The notes below the pieces were generated by a model, which saw nothing but the letters and a program-made list of their open reading frames with translations, was not told the origin of the DNA and searched no databases. Made by a program: the position numbers and the translations under genes. A DNA stretch of 64,000 nucleotides from Salminus brasiliensis (Eukaryota > Chordata > Actinopteri > Characiformes > Bryconidae): contig NC_132891.1 of the NCBI RefSeq assembly GCF_030463535.1, positions 8,031,122 through 8,095,121 on the forward strand, read 5' to 3'. Positions 1 through 13,172 of the stretch are shown one piece after another (position 1 is the first letter of the stretch; each line of letters starts with the position of its first letter).

Positions 1-1800
1 TCTTCTTTGGTGTGTGTATTTGTGTGTGTGTGTTTTTACACTACTAATTAATGTTCCACTGTGCTGTTTGTAAAAGCCAATGAAGCCAAAAGAGTTAAAG
101 GGCACGGGAGAGCATGGATCATAAAAGAGTTATGGTATTTAAATTTGCTTCATCATCACCTATCCATATGCATATCTAGCTATTTGTGCATGAGAGGCAG
201 TACTACATATATCTAATGTAGTATATATGTCTCCATCTCTGCCTTTCTTTCTCTCACACTCACTGATATGCACACAAACTGGTAAACCAAGGATATCCAT
301 TCCAGTCTATTCCAGTCATACAAATTCAATAACATTTAGTTTCAATGCATGCTGATATTAGGGAAAACAGTAAGGACACCCGACACTAGTATTATCAATT
401 GTGACTTACAGTTACTTTCTATTAAATACCATATGCCATCATGTTGCTGCCTTGTTAAACACTAATTGGCTGTAATCATTCTTAAATAGAAGGCCCCATG
501 AGAGCTCTTCTGACACTTCCTGGGCTCAGAAATCTACTGACATATCTGGTGACATCTGTATATTCATTTAGAAGTTGTTTGCACATTGTAAACGCAAAAC
601 GCCGGGATATGTAAGAGTTAAAAAGAAATTAGGACATAGACCAACATTACGTTGGACTTCTGTTATCATGTTCTGTTATGCATGAGTTTGATGCTCTATT
701 ATTACAATGTAATATTGTCAGAATAAATGGATCAACAACTGTTTGATTTAACGTTTTAGTAAGAGCTATAAGGTTCCCCTGCGCAAGCTTTACATTAAGT
801 TTCTTAGGGACACAACTTGTTAGCCATACCAGTTACCCAAGGCTAATGCAATACTCCTGATCCAGTTGTTCAGTGTCCTTTAGACCTTGATTAAAGGCTC
901 CAATCTCCATCTGCTGCATCTACAACACACTGTCAATTAACATGCACAATAATTTCATCCCTGTACAAAAAAAGAACAAAAAACCAGTGATGGAAACATA
1001 CACGCCCATTTCTAACTTAAAATCTGAGCCTTTTGACAGAATGCTTATTATTAATATTTTCATAAAGTTAGTTCAGTTAAAGGTATATATAAATTGGCAT
1101 ATAAATTATCTAAATTAAGATGTAAGATTAATTCAAAACAACAGTGGTGTGGCTTCTACCTGGTCCCCATGGGTACCCCTAAAAATGATAAGAATTATTG
1201 CAAAATTTAAGGACATTCTCTAATGTCTTATCCTAGGACCTGTACTGTTAGACTTTACAGCCCTTTTCACACTGAGAACCTGATAACAAGTTACAGGCAC
1301 ACCTTTAGCAATGTTTGGGTTTTGTGTCATTTACATTTGCAGCTGTTTTTACTGGTATACATGTTTTCTATGTTATATTATGTCTAAATCATATACAAAA
1401 AGTCACTCCTGCAGCATTTTTTCTTTCATGAAAACAGAAGATTTAACTGGTAAAAATAAATAAATGCCATGAAACATTCCATTTTGCTAGCATTGCTATT
1501 GCTCTTGTGCAGCTGCAGCAGCCAGGAACAGTAGTAAACTCTTCAGGTAATGTATAACCTTCTGTTGTGCACACATGAGCCCTAATAGTAAATTTGGTTA
1601 GTAAAGTGCAGGTAAGTATGTTTTGTGCAGGTAAACTGCAGGATACAGGTGCACATGCTGCAAATAGAGATTGCGGTTGATATAAAACTAATGTATTCAC
1701 CTGATTTGAGAGTTGAAATATGAGTAAATGCAACTCTTTTAGTTAGCAACTATTGTCTTAAAGAGCAACGAAAATCCTATGGGACCCCCGGGACGAATGG
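1..1800. other. Intergenic AT-rich sequence, no gene seen
   Basis: No exon-like open frame with splice signals and no recognised repeat was found. Open frames here are short and lack protein-like composition. I see only AT-rich unique sequence. Confidence 0.6.
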
Positions 1801-1809
1801 TTTAACACA

Positions 1810-2000
1810 GTGCTCCTCAACTCCAGTCCTAGTGTCTTACAGAGGATTTAAACTAATTTAATCTCTGCCACAGCTCACCTAATCTAGCTCATCAGCTAAT
1901 TATCAAACCCTTCATGACTTGGCTCAGGTGTGTTGGGGCAGGGAATAGTTGACACTGTACAGGGCAGTGGGTCCCCAGAACTGGAGTTAAGAAGCCCAGG
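1810..2000. repeat. MITE-like palindromic repeat, copy 1
   Basis: The two ends are imperfect inverted repeats: CTCCTCAACTCCAGTCCT at the left answers AGAACTGGAGTTAAGAAG at the right. There is no coding capacity. It resembles the neighbouring element at 2072-2251 in layout and in the 'GGGCAGTGG' inner motif, so the two probably belong to one non-autonomous DNA-transposon family. The superfamily is not determined. Confidence 0.6.
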
Positions 2001-2071
2001 TTTAGTGTTTTCCCTTTTTTAACACACCTCATTCAACATCTCATCTAATTACCAGTCCCTAAAGCTATGTC

Positions 2072-2251
2072 TCTCAATCCTGGTCCTGGAGTACCACTGT
2101 CCTTCTTAGTTTAGTGTTTCCTCTGTCCTAAAATACCATGCCAGTTCAATTCAGACGAGGTCTGTTAGTTTGCTGATTGGTTAAGGTGTGTTGGAAGCAG
2201 AGAAAACACTAAAATGCACAGGGCAGTGGTACTCCAAGACCAGGATTGAGA
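2072..2251. repeat. MITE-like palindromic repeat, copy 2
   Basis: A 28-bp left terminus (2072-2099) is the reverse complement of the right terminus (2224-2251) with one mismatch. The element is about 180 bp and non-coding, the form of a short non-autonomous DNA transposon. A target-site duplication was not clear. Confidence 0.7.
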
Positions 2252-2407
2252 AGCATGATCTACTGTACCTGTAGCATACAGGTAACAACCATGGAGAGTA
2301 ATTTCTGCTAGTGCTGGGAGATATAACCTTGACGATTAATAATACTGCTCACATTTGAAATATGTAACTATATATAAAGAATATTTGACATGTCTGTTCT
2401 TTTTATT

Positions 2408-2451
2408 AGTAATAATAATAATAATAACAATAATAAGTGTATGTATGTGTG

Positions 2452-2503
<52 letters not shown>
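2408..2503. repeat. Compound microsatellite (AAT)n then (TA)n
   Basis: An AAT-rich run from about 2409 is followed by GTAT units and then a long pure TA run to 2503. Open frames of alternating Ile-Tyr across it are artefacts of the repeat. Confidence 0.9.
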
Positions 2504-2506
<3 letters not shown>

Positions 2507-3267
2507 CCTTCTCTGAAAGCTCAAAGCATAAACACACATAAAACCTGTTGTTGTCTGAACAGAGATAACAATTAATTTTTTTACACCTTAATTAACATTA
2601 ATTATTCATTAACAGTTTTTACATTAATCTTTTCTTTTGTATTATATTTAATGTTAGTATATTTAACTGTTCTTAAACCTCTTAAAAATGCAATACAATT
2701 GATGCAACATTCCTTTAATGAGTTGAACCATATATGTTACTCCAAGGTCAGCACTCAATACACTCAAATACATGTATGCACAGTCTGATCTATGGAGCTA
2801 GGGACAAAACATAGCATTTTATAATATAGCAATACTTAAAACGTAAAGATTTGGACACAGCATCATTTAGCTGTTAAGTCTTTATCTCATATCCTCAGGC
2901 TTAGTTTCTTGTGTTTTATGGTCTTATTATACAGATGCTATAACTGAAGACATGTGGATAACTTCAGATATATAGCCTGGGATATTTGTGTTGTGCAGTC
3001 AACAAAACTTCAGAGATGCTGAAAATTCTGAATATGCTGAAAGTTTGTGGTTTAGCGCCAGCAGAAGCCACAGAGCCAATAGTAACCTTCTCCTTAACTG
3101 AAGTAGAGTAAAATCTTCATATGTCTGCATTAGGACGTGGATATGCATGCATATGTGTTCATGTGTGAATTTCATTGTAAGGAAGGGTAAAAGTAACTGG
3201 GTCCAGGAAGTGTGTGCAAGAGAGAGAGAGGAACAGAGGGAGGAAGGAGAGAAGGAGCTGCCGTGCT

Positions 3268-3425
3268 GTTTCATTAGGCTCTGATTATGGCGCCTGATGC
3301 AGAGTGACAGTGTGCAGATTGAGTTGCACAGCCAGTCTAATTCTCTCTATTAATAAGCATCGTTCCACACTGCCGTCCCGGACCACATTTATTAATCACA
3401 ATTTGTCATCTGTCTTGCGCTCCAC
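3268..3425. promoter_or_regulatory. Candidate conserved non-coding element
   Basis: This is a block of complex, unique sequence, unlike the AT-rich flanks. It contains homeodomain-type TAAT/ATTA cores, for example TTATTAATCACAATTTG, and has no coding potential. The call rests on composition only; conservation cannot be tested here. Confidence 0.25.
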
Positions 3426-5084
3426 CCTCGCTCTCGTCTTGCTCCCTCTCCCCCTTCCTCTTTCCCCCTCTCGCTGTCCACTTATCCCTTGCTTTCCTCC
3501 CTCTCAAGCTGAGAGATATGGTCAAGCATACTGAGAGTGTGCAGCCCCACTGCTCCTCCTCTTTAAGTCCACATTCATTTTCTGTGAGGGCTTAGAGATT
3601 AAACAAAAGCTTTTCACTCAAATGTGAATGCCATATGTTATTTATTTGTGTCAGTGTGCTTGCTAAGCGGTAATGACATTTATATAAAGGGGTAAAGATC
3701 TAATGAATTTGTCTATGCTTATATTTAAAGGCTGAAACCTTAGCAGCTGCACTGCAGTAATTGGAACTTTTCACTTTGTTTATATTATGTAAATAAAAAA
3801 CATTCTTATGCACAGAGCTGAAGAACATTCACCTTTTGTAGACATTGAGTGTAAATTTATTTAGTGACAAGAAAAATGCCAATTTCAACTTTCTTACTGT
3901 GATGTAGATCAATTTAGACCATTCTTACCATACTGTGCTGAATTACACTATGCAAGTCATTGTAAACAGTATCTTGACTGAGCTGTGCTGTACTGAATAT
4001 CCTGCTATCTTACTGTCACACTTTCTCTGGGTTGGCACTCATTTCATTATACTGTAGCAATAATCACTAAAGTTGAAACTACCTCATGCTATCCACTGCA
4101 ATACCTCCTGCTGTTCATCTACCTTTCGTTCATCCTTCACCTGCACCTTTGATATAACATTACATAAATACAAACATCAGTTACACTTTTCCCTCACCCT
4201 CAGCAACCTGTGTATTGACTGAGAGGATCAGAGGATTAGCTAATTGCACTTGACCTTATTATCATCACAGTCTAAATTCTTAGCGTTTCCTCAGAAGTTA
4301 TTAAAAGTATATTTCCAGCAGTCTGTTGGGATTTGCATAAACTCACTCCAAAAAGAGTACAAATATATCTTAAGCAGAAATCAACAACTTTTTAAAAGAA
4401 CCATTTTACTAGGTGTTCTTTGGGTTGTCATGTTTCTATACTGACCTGATATCTATAGAACTCTTAAACCTCTCCTTTTTAAGAGCATGCATTATCAACT
4501 TACCCACTGTGTTCATTCACATTCACATGTAACAGTATCTGGCTTGAGTATTTAGAAGCTTTATGACTAGATATATTTGTGATGAAACTCACACTCGCTT
4601 CAGTTTTTAGTTAGACCTAAAAGATATTTTCCTAACATTCCATGCAGTTGAACAAGTACACAATTATACATAACTAAAAGCATGAACTCACTGTACATTT
4701 AGCTATTGAATGAAACCGAGTTATTTCTAATGCAATTAACATTTATGTCAACTGTAAAAAATGATGGCATACTATATGAGAAATCATGAAACTGCTGAAG
4801 GCTTATAATCATATACTACATGCCTCATCATTTTTAGATTTTTAGATTTCATATCTACCTTAAATATTTGTTATTAACATGCCTCCTTATTCTGTTTAAC
4901 ATGTTCCATGCAAGATATATTTCTCATATGTGTAACACAACTGATTCTGAATCTGAATGATCTCTGTTACACTTTTTCTGAAGCTGTTCTCACAGGCTTC
5001 GTCAGGTGTGTACGCTGTCATCCCTGTGCCTCGGTCCCCTCTCTCCCTCACCCTGGCCCCCTCCTCAGAGGCCCTGCACTGTTT

Positions 5085-5262
5085 TCCTTAAGCTGTGCGG
5101 CTGTTTGGGGGAAAACCAAGCCCATTTTCATGTGCAAATGTCAGTCAGTCAGCTCCAAGCAATCACAGCCGTGGCTCCTCCAGAGGCCCGGCGCGAGATA
5201 CCGGCTGAATTATTTAGCAGCTCAGTGTCACTGGGCTCTGGGGTCACAACCTTCTAAAGTGA
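5085..5262. promoter_or_regulatory. Candidate conserved non-coding element
   Basis: The block is GC-balanced and repeat-free. It holds an octamer-like ATGCAAAT-type motif (TGTGCAAATG) and the AT core AATTATTTAG, between AT-rich flanks. Open frames across it lack splice context. The regulatory role is inferred from composition alone. Confidence 0.25.
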
Positions 5263-7159
5263 TGACAGAAAGCGCTCCCTAGCTCCCTCCCATTCGCTCC
5301 CATTACCACTTATTTACCGCTCCTGATTCCAAGCAGACGAAAGTCTGCTTGGAAAAGAACTCACTGGGGGCGGAAATCAGTCTCACAGTCCAAACAGTGT
5401 CATAACACACACAAAAAACAGCACAACAACATTTACCCAAAGTCACCATTGGAGAATAATGCATTGCTGTACACACACTCTCATACAGTCGCATAGCTGT
5501 ACACAGTCTTATACAGTCACTCACACAGACGGGAGCATGTAATACAGTAGCGGAATAGATGCACAGACTCAAGCTGCAGCTAATACATTGTAAAATAGTG
5601 AAAAGTCTACATTTAACATATCAAACATAAGCATTTCATTATTTCAAACAATTCATTAAACAATTGTGTTGCTTACATGTATGCAAATAATCCTTTATTA
5701 ATTCCATAGGTTAGGTAAAACCCTTAATGCAATAAATTAAAATAGAGTAATCTGATTGCACTGTGTTAAATGAAATAGGTAACAGGTAAATAGAGAAAAA
5801 TGATCACTTTCACAACCTGAGCCTTTGCATAGATCCTGGGAATGTAGATATTTTCATTCAATTGCAGAGGTAAGGGTGCAAATAAACACTTCAGGAGAAA
5901 TGAATACATTAGATTGACAGTACTCAGCCAAACACAGCCATTGAGGCAAGTATCAAACTGGTAGATGGAATATGGAGGTGACCAAAAGGGAGACAGAAGG
6001 AGGAGGGAAAAAGATTGATTTCTGTAGTGTTACAGACACTTTCTACCTTTCTATCAGTCACAGCAGGACGCAGTGTCATCCTTAAAGAGGACTCATCTTT
6101 CTTCTTAACTTCAGATGTGACAGGAACATGACAAGGGTGCGTGCTCTGCAGGAGACATGCCAAGTGACATGCACTTAAAATACCAATCTAACACTTTTAA
6201 AGGTTCTGGTGACGCGTTATCTGTATAAAAATTCCCAAAGCTCTTTGTTAATCTGCTGTGAAGGAAACATTCAAGCCATTTGTGTAATATTGAACCTGAA
6301 TGACTGGTCACTACAGTTGATTCCTTCCTTTTGCTTTGGTCCACTGCATCTGTTGGGTTCTGAATCAGCAATCTGGCAGTAAGAGTAATTAAACCCCTCA
6401 CCCAAATTCATTCTATCTCCATCTTTAGTCTCTGTGGTTTTTACTTCTATATCTCATTCCCCTTCATTATCCATGGACCTCTGCATTTACAAATATGTAA
6501 TTCATTACGGTCTTGTCTTGTGTTTATTATTGTGTGTTTTGTAACTGTGTTTGTTAATCTGAGCATTAAGTGAAATGCTACAAAACACAAGAGTACGGTT
6601 TGTTAGAGATGCTCCGGGACGTTCCCATGGAGATATCAATACAGTGTGCCCTCATTAGAACTCTTGTCTGCGAATGCTGGACTGCAGTGTTGTAGAGCGA
6701 ACAATCACTCCATTCTCTCTGCCTCATCTTCTGGTCCATTTATACATTTCATTATTTCATATAAAAATGCAGCCATGCCTACATAAATAAAGTATTTCTG
6801 ATTCTGAAGTACTGCAGACCTAATTACCACAAACCACAATCAATACAATACACTGTAAAAAATGCACTTAATTCTATTTTTGTAATTCATTAATTCATCA
6901 ATTCGTCTCCAAAAGTAATGGAAAGACAAGATCAATTCATGTGTTTTTGCTATACACTAAATATTTTTAAGTTTGATATCAAAAACTTAATATAGGAGTC
7001 AATAGATAAACATTTTTCCTTTAATTTCCTAATTTTTACATCAAGATCTTAATTAAACAGCTTAGGAAATGGCAGCTTTTGTTTGAAAGTGAACAAAAAT
7101 GTTAGGGTGCTTGTTGTGTACAAGTGTACCCTGTTGTTTAAACCATTATCTCTGAATCT

Positions 7160-8120
7160 ACTCTTTGTTTGAACCCTGTTTTTTGCCAGTAAAGACATTT
7201 GTTGTTAATAAGGATAAACCAACATAAGACCAGAGGCTTTGCTTGTGGGAGAAAAGCAAGCCATTTTGAAGCTGGGATAATACAAGAAACCACTGGTGTA
7301 CTAACACATCAAGCAGGTCAGCCAAGGTAAACAACAGCAGTCGATGACAGAAACTTCCTGAGAGCTGTGAGGAAAAACCCAAAACAAGTCATTGACATGA
7401 CCAGCAAGCTCCACAGATCTTGGGTGACAGTATCACAGTGCACTGTTTGAAGAAGACTATATGAGCAGAAAAATAGAGGCCATACAATAATATGCAAAAT
7501 ACTCATCAGCAATAAGAATATGGATATGATTCACCAAAGTTCTGGTACATTGTTTAAAAGACTAATGAGACCAAGCTTGGTCTCTACCAAAGTGATAGAA
7601 TAGTGATAGATAGTGTGGCAAAAGAAGGCATTTGATCAGGATTCAAAACATATAAGCTTATATATGTTATATATGTGATTAAGCATAGTGGAGGTAGTGT
7701 CATGGTTTGGGCTTGCATGTCTGCTCATTAATCTTTTTTGTTAGGACACATGTGCATCCACTGCTTTTTGAAATTGCCAATGCAGCATTGCTGGCCAGAC
7801 AATGCACTGTGACCATAAGACACATGCACATGAGACATAATTTGTTTGAGGATGTTACTCATGATAATAGCAAGATATACTACATAAGTCTACAGTAACA
7901 TACTATATGTCGAAAATGCATCCAATGTAATCTCGCAGAAGTATGACCAAAACCCACTGCCAACAATACAGAGGAATTCATCAGGAGTAAAAAGTAGAGG
8001 GCTGTAGACTGACCAAGTAAAGCACCAGACCTTTACCCAACTGAGCATGCATTTGACTGAGAAAACTGAATGCAGAAATAGCCTAATGAACTGAAAGAAG
8101 CTTTGGTAAAAGCAAAATAA
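7160..8120 (+). mobile_element. Decayed Tc1/mariner-like transposase relic
   Basis: Plus-strand fragments match the Tc1 family pattern. At 7681-7725 the frame reads KHSGGSVMVWACMSA, the block around the second-domain glycine box. At about 8007-8045 it reads PSKAPDLYPTEHAF, equivalent to the SPDLNPIE block that carries the third catalytic acidic residue. Stop codons (for example just before PSKAP) and frame changes lie between them, so no product is possible. Terminal repeats were not resolved and the edges are approximate. It is clearly older than the copy at 52.6 kb. Confidence 0.7.
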
Positions 8121-9217
8121 AAAAAATTGGTGGTTTGTTAATGTCACTGGGTTAAAATAGAACATTATGTAGTTATTGCAACAAAAAAAGGAAAGATGAA
8201 ATGAAAGAATACACATAATTTATGTTACTTGCCATTTATTGAGGACAACTGTTGATAATTATGTTACTCATTTGTTACAGACAACTGTTTTGAGACTGTT
8301 TTGCCTTGGGTGTACATGAGAGAAATCTACTCAGCTCTTAACAAACTACATTTTGACTGCTGCTCATTGGTTCCTGTGGTGGGGAAAAAGCAAAGCAAGG
8401 GAAAGAAAATAGATGTGAACAGTTTTAAATTATTGAGAAATTGTTTGGTGACTTATGGTTGCTTGCTGTCAAGGATTTTAAGATAGATTGTGACAGTCAG
8501 CAATTACACTTTCTCCATCTATCCAGCCACTCCACCCCATATCTCTTGGCCTTCTTGTAAAGTAACATAATGTTCTAACTAGAATCAGGTTCAAGTTATG
8601 TGGTCTTGTTGATTTATTTGTGTATTTATTGTCAGTGTCTTTAATTAAACATCCCAGATAGGTTTTTGTAGGTGTTTGTATTCCAACAATATTATATGCC
8701 GTAAACAATCACCATTTTTGTCATCATCAGTTGCTAAATCTAAAAGTAGGTTATTGTTTTTTGTCTAATTGTATTAATTTTATAAGAAATAAAATAAATT
8801 TTGTTCTAAACTAATTAACGTCCTTTGTTGCATAATATTTCTAATGCAGTCATGTGGCATCCAAAAGGCATTTGGCTTTGTGTAAATGATGTTTGAATTA
8901 TTCATCTTGGGCTGTCTGTATGGGAGCGTTTTAGAGACGTTCTCGCTAGGCCTCAGGCCATGAATAATTGATCATATCTGATTAAAGTTTGCCGTTGATT
9001 AGTCCAGACCTCAGAGTTGATAAAAAGGATACACCTGTGTTTGCCATCTCCTCAATGTAGTGCTGCCTTGGCCATTTTTTCAATAACATCTATTGAAATG
9101 ATAAAGCTTTGTGTTTGATGGTAAACCTTATCCAGATTTAACCCCTATTCTTGAATTCCTCACATTATATATATGGTGTACACTGTGGAATATAAATATT
9201 TTACCTCTGCCCATTCT
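8121..9217. other. Intergenic, no gene seen
   Basis: No splice-bounded frame was found. The only notable part is the unique block 8825-9020, given separately. Confidence 0.5.
8825..9020. promoter_or_regulatory. Candidate conserved non-coding element
   Basis: This is a complex unique block with clustered TAAT/ATTA and TGATTA-type cores, such as GAATAATTGATCATATCTG, and no open frame. It looks like a developmental enhancer core. Function and conservation are untested inferences. Confidence 0.3.
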
Positions 9218-9642
9218 ATCAGCTCCACTTACTATATAGGAGCACTTTGTAGATTTCAGAGTGTAGTCCATCTGTTTCTCTGCATACTTCGTTAGCCTCC
9301 TTTCACCCTGTTCTTCAATGATCAGGACCCCACAGGACCACCACAGAACAGGTATTATTTGGGTGGTGGGTCATTCTTAGCACTGCAGTGACACAGACAT
9401 GGTGGAGGTGTTAGAGTGTGTTCCACTGGTACAAGCAGATCAGTGTTTAAAAACTCCAGCAGCACTGCTGTGTCTGATACTTAAAACAGCACAACACACA
9501 CTAACATGCCACTTCAGTACTGAAAATTGACCATTAAAGAGAACAGAGTAAAAGGAGGCTAACAAAGTATGCAGAAGACAGATGGACTACAGTTTGTAAT
9601 TATTGAACTACTAAGTGCTCCTATATGGTTAGTGGAGCTGAT
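9218..9642. repeat. Non-autonomous DNA transposon with ~35-bp TIRs
   Basis: The left end, ATCAGCTCCACTTACTATAT, is answered by the right end, ATATGGTTAGTGGAGCTGAT. Complementarity extends to about 35 bp with a few mismatches. The interior is non-coding. A second, truncated copy of the left part lies at 25813-26075, so the element is dispersed. Confidence 0.75.
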
Positions 9643-10144
9643 AATATGGTCCTAGTTCACTCCAAACCAGAGGTGGTCATAATATTCTGATATGACTCTA
9701 TATTAGTTTTATAGAGGTTACTAAATAATTCATAGTAATTCTTGAATAATAAGTCTCAAGATTACGAACTGAATAATAAGCCTAGGGTTCAAGAGGTTAA
9801 ATCGATACTCAAACACAGCTCTTCATAGGAAGGACATTTACCTTTGTAGTGCAAATGGACAATTGGCCATTTTGAATATCCTGCCAGTGCATAATTGACA
9901 TTCCATTAGACATGCCAAAAAACGAGCATAAAAGCCACTCTTTAAATGACAGTGTTCATTGGTATGTTTAAAATCCTAAGCAGAGGAGTAAGGAACTAAC
10001 TTATTTATTTCACTTACTATTGAACTAGTTTTCTGTAATTAATTCATTATTGTTCAATTAAACAATACATAGTTACATATGAGGAATTTATTGTGTATCA
10101 TATATGCACCAATCTTTTACTTTAAACTGTGTAGTGTTAATATA

Positions 10145-10210
<66 letters not shown>

Positions 10211-11344
10211 AATAGTTTAATGAATATAATAGTTTATAGAATATAATAAATAGTTGAATGTTTAATTAATACAGTTCAAAGGGGTTTAATTATAAATGTG
10301 ATTTTTCACCTTCTGAATAGACCTGAGCAACCATGATTCTGTCTATCAGGATGTCGTAGTCTCATATTTATTATTCTAAAGTGTTTAGTGGATAAATGTG
10401 AAAAACACACATTAACTCAATGAATATAACAGTCAATAAATATAACCGCTGTTTCCTACTATCTAAACAGGCATTACATATGCTTATAAAAATAGGTGTC
10501 AAAAGGACCATTGAGGAAGGACCAAGAAGCACCCTTAGTTCTGTAAGAACTCTTTAACTGAATACCCCTTAAATACCAATAATAATGTATATTCTACAAA
10601 TACCCTTTAATTGGTATACAATATTTACATTGTTTTTTAAACTTCACATGGTCCTCATAGTCATGTACATCTCATTCATTGAGAGGCTCTTTGGCGAACC
10701 AGTAGAGGTTCTTCCATGCCAATTCTGAAACATTTGAATTTTTAGACTGGAGCCCAGACATGCTCCTAGTCAGACTTAGCGATATTGCACCAATATCAAA
10801 AAAAGACTGCCAGCTACATTGCGTCCCTTAACAGACCCCTGTTCCACCTGGTGTTCCCCCATATCTACCACGGCTGTTGTTGCTGCAAGATCACTCCTAT
10901 CTGCTTGTAACCTTCAAAGTCCAACTAAAGATGGCACTTTGATCTGTCTTCTAGAGCGGAGGGCTGAGATGCATGGCAGAGAGCAGACTGAAGAGGAAGG
11001 GAGGGAGGGAACGAGGGAGCGAGGGAGAGTGACAGGTAATGACAGTGGCTACACTTGGTGACCTTTAAAGTGATCACAGAAGCATGACGGCAAGGCTCAA
11101 GGTGACGGAGTGGAGGGGGCCGGGGCTTGTGTGGGGTGAGGAGTTTAGGGACAAAATCACTGCATTTGTGAGAGATATGATGGCGGGAGACGGTTTCCAA
11201 TGTGAAACAGCAGTGGAAGTAATTAATTATCTGGCAAGGATGAGGAGCTAAAAAATTTTAAACTCCAAATGTAGTCTGCCAGCCAAGGCATGTTCAGCTT
11301 TCTAAGTTCGCTTACTTAGTTTATGCTATGGCTAATGCTAATAT
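9643..11344. other. Intergenic, no gene seen
   Basis: AT-rich sequence with a 61-bp TA microsatellite at 10147-10207 and a purine-rich GGGA stretch at 10990-11035. Nothing gene-like was found. Confidence 0.55.
10147..10207. repeat. (TA)n microsatellite
   Basis: An uninterrupted alternating TA run of about 60 bp. Confidence 0.95.
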
Positions 11345-11640
11345 ACACTATATGAACAAAAGTATTGGGACACCTGCTCATTCATTTCTTCTTCCGAAAT
11401 CATGAGTATTTAAATTGTCCTGCTTTCATTGGACCAACTGTCTCTACTGTCCAGGGAAGGCTTTTTTTACTAGATTTTGTAGCATTGCTGTGATAATTTG
11501 AATGCATTCTGTGACAATAATGAGGTCCCCAACTCCCTAGTTCATCCCAAAAGTATTGGATAGAGCACCATAATTCCAGAGAACACAGTTCCACTGCCCC
11601 ACACCTTAATGCAATATATCCATCTAGCACATGCCTGACA
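11345..11640 (-). mobile_element. Tc1-like family end fragment
   Basis: The left edge reads ACTATATGAACAAAAGTATT, a terminus typical of one fish Tc1-like family. The internal part is an inverted, diverged copy of 20760-21058, sharing the CCAATACTTTTGGGATGA and GTGTCCCAATA-type blocks. The fragment keeps only a terminal piece, with no usable transposase frame. Confidence 0.65.
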
Positions 11641-12011
11641 TTATGTTGAGTAATCTTAACTCAAAGACAGCCAAAATCCAGGCTTTCATTTCCAAGTTTA
11701 TTATAACCTATGCAACATACAGCGCCATGTAAAAGTTTCGATTTCTTTTACTGTGAATAGTTAAATGAGTTAAACTTCAAACTCCATGTTCTTTTCAACA
11801 TTCTGAGAGTTAAGTGTATTTTATTTTATTTTATATTTTTTTGTTTTGTACAGTTTTAGAGTAAAAAGAAAAGAACACCATGTGAAAGTTTAGGCACCTC
11901 AGATTTGAGCTCTCAGATATCATTTACCCAAAGTCTCAAGCCTTCTTAGGGCTATAGGTTGTTCAAAAATCATTGTTAGAAAAGGTAAGGCGGTGCAAAT
12001 GTCAAGCCCTG

Positions 12012-12838
12012 GGCCTGTTTACACCGGATATTAACATGCATATCTGGATAAAATCTGGATACACTTTGAAAGAAGTCTGTTTACACTTCATTAAAATTAC
12101 GCATCATTAAAATGCATACCCAATGCGTACAGTCGGATTTTAGTCTTTAGCAAAAAAGCATACCAGCATGTAGGTAATTTCTGATTTCCTGTAAACAGCA
12201 GTTTCCTATCTAAATTGTCCTGCTCAGAGAGACTGTGAACAGACAGTTTAGAGGAAAAGTGGGAGTTCTACAACTCATTGGAACAGTAGCTGGTTCTCAC
12301 ATTCCAGTAATGACTCAGAAATGTGCAAATGTGCAATTAACTATTTAAACTACAACAGAACAAACTCTCTAACACTGCTCTAATCCAGCAGGAAAAGCAC
12401 AACCACACACGCGCACACATTTACATTTACATTTACATTTATGGCATTTAGCTGACGCTCTTATCCAGAGCGACTTACAAGGTTACTCAAATTACAGAGG
12501 TGGGCCAACTAACGTTAGGAGTCTTGCCCAAGGACTCTTATTGGTCTTACTCTTACACACAAACACACACACACATACACACAGCAGGAGAGAGCAAGGA
12601 GAGAGAATCCAAGATCCACAGTAAGTGTAACTTAGTTAGTTTTTTACACAGACGAATTCCCAATCAAAAAAAACACATTCTGTTTACACTTGCATTAAAT
12701 GTGGACGAGATCCATTTCTGAGCACCTCCAGATGTGGTTTGAGTGATCTGATCGTAATCCGCTCACAGTGCGTTTTGGGGGTGTTTTAATGTAATCCAAT
12801 CTCCAAAAATGCATGTTAATACCAGGTGTGAACAGGCT
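12012..12838. mobile_element. Non-autonomous element with 5-bp TSD, nested
   Basis: The inverted ends are GGCCTGTTTACACCGG at the left and CCAGGTGTGAACAGGCT at the right, followed inward by matching ATTAACATGCAT. CCCTG lies on both sides (12007-12011 and 12839-12843) and looks like a target-site duplication. A related copy lies at about 22490-23406, and a terminal scrap at about 15110-15150. No protein is encoded. The superfamily is not assigned. Confidence 0.7.
12420..12545. repeat. Widespread teleost repeat module
   Basis: This short stretch contains TTTATGGCATTTAGCTGACG followed by CTCTTATCCAGAGCGACTTA, a sequence I recognise as recurring in many fish genomes. It lies inside the element at 12012-12838. 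It does not code. Confidence 0.55.
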
Positions 12839-13172
12839 CCCTGACTCCACAAACCTTGTCCCAACATTTAGCAAACATGGGCTCCTCTAAGCAGCTGCCT
12901 AGTGCTCTGAAAATGAAATGAATTGATGTTCACAAAGCAGAAGAAGGCTATACGAAGATAGCAAAGGGTTTTTAGGTATTTGTTTCTTTAGTTCATAACG
13001 TAATTTTAAAAATTACCGTTCTTCCCAGAATCCCCATCAGGACCTTCAGAAAGATTAACACACTCTGAAGTGGTGGTGCACTATTCTACTCTACAGCAAC
13101 ACCTGGACAAATCATCATAAAAAAGACCATGCATTATTTTGACCAGCACTGCCCAAACCTTTACATGCCACT

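Larger units (their letters stand above)
2504..7159. other. Intergenic, no gene seen
   Basis: There is no exon-like segment. A C/T-rich stretch lies at about 3420-3500. Two more GC-balanced, repeat-free blocks (3268-3425 and 5085-5262) are listed separately as conserved-element candidates. Confidence 0.5.
11720..13172. mobile_element. Tc1-like relic split by a younger insertion
   Basis: The two flanks, 11720-12011 and 12839-13172, read as one older element. They run from GCCATGTAAAAGTTT at the left to CCCAAACCTTTACATGCC at the right, an inverted terminal pair. They are separated by the 0.83-kb element at 12012-12838. The remaining interior has no intact transposase frame. Confidence 0.6.
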
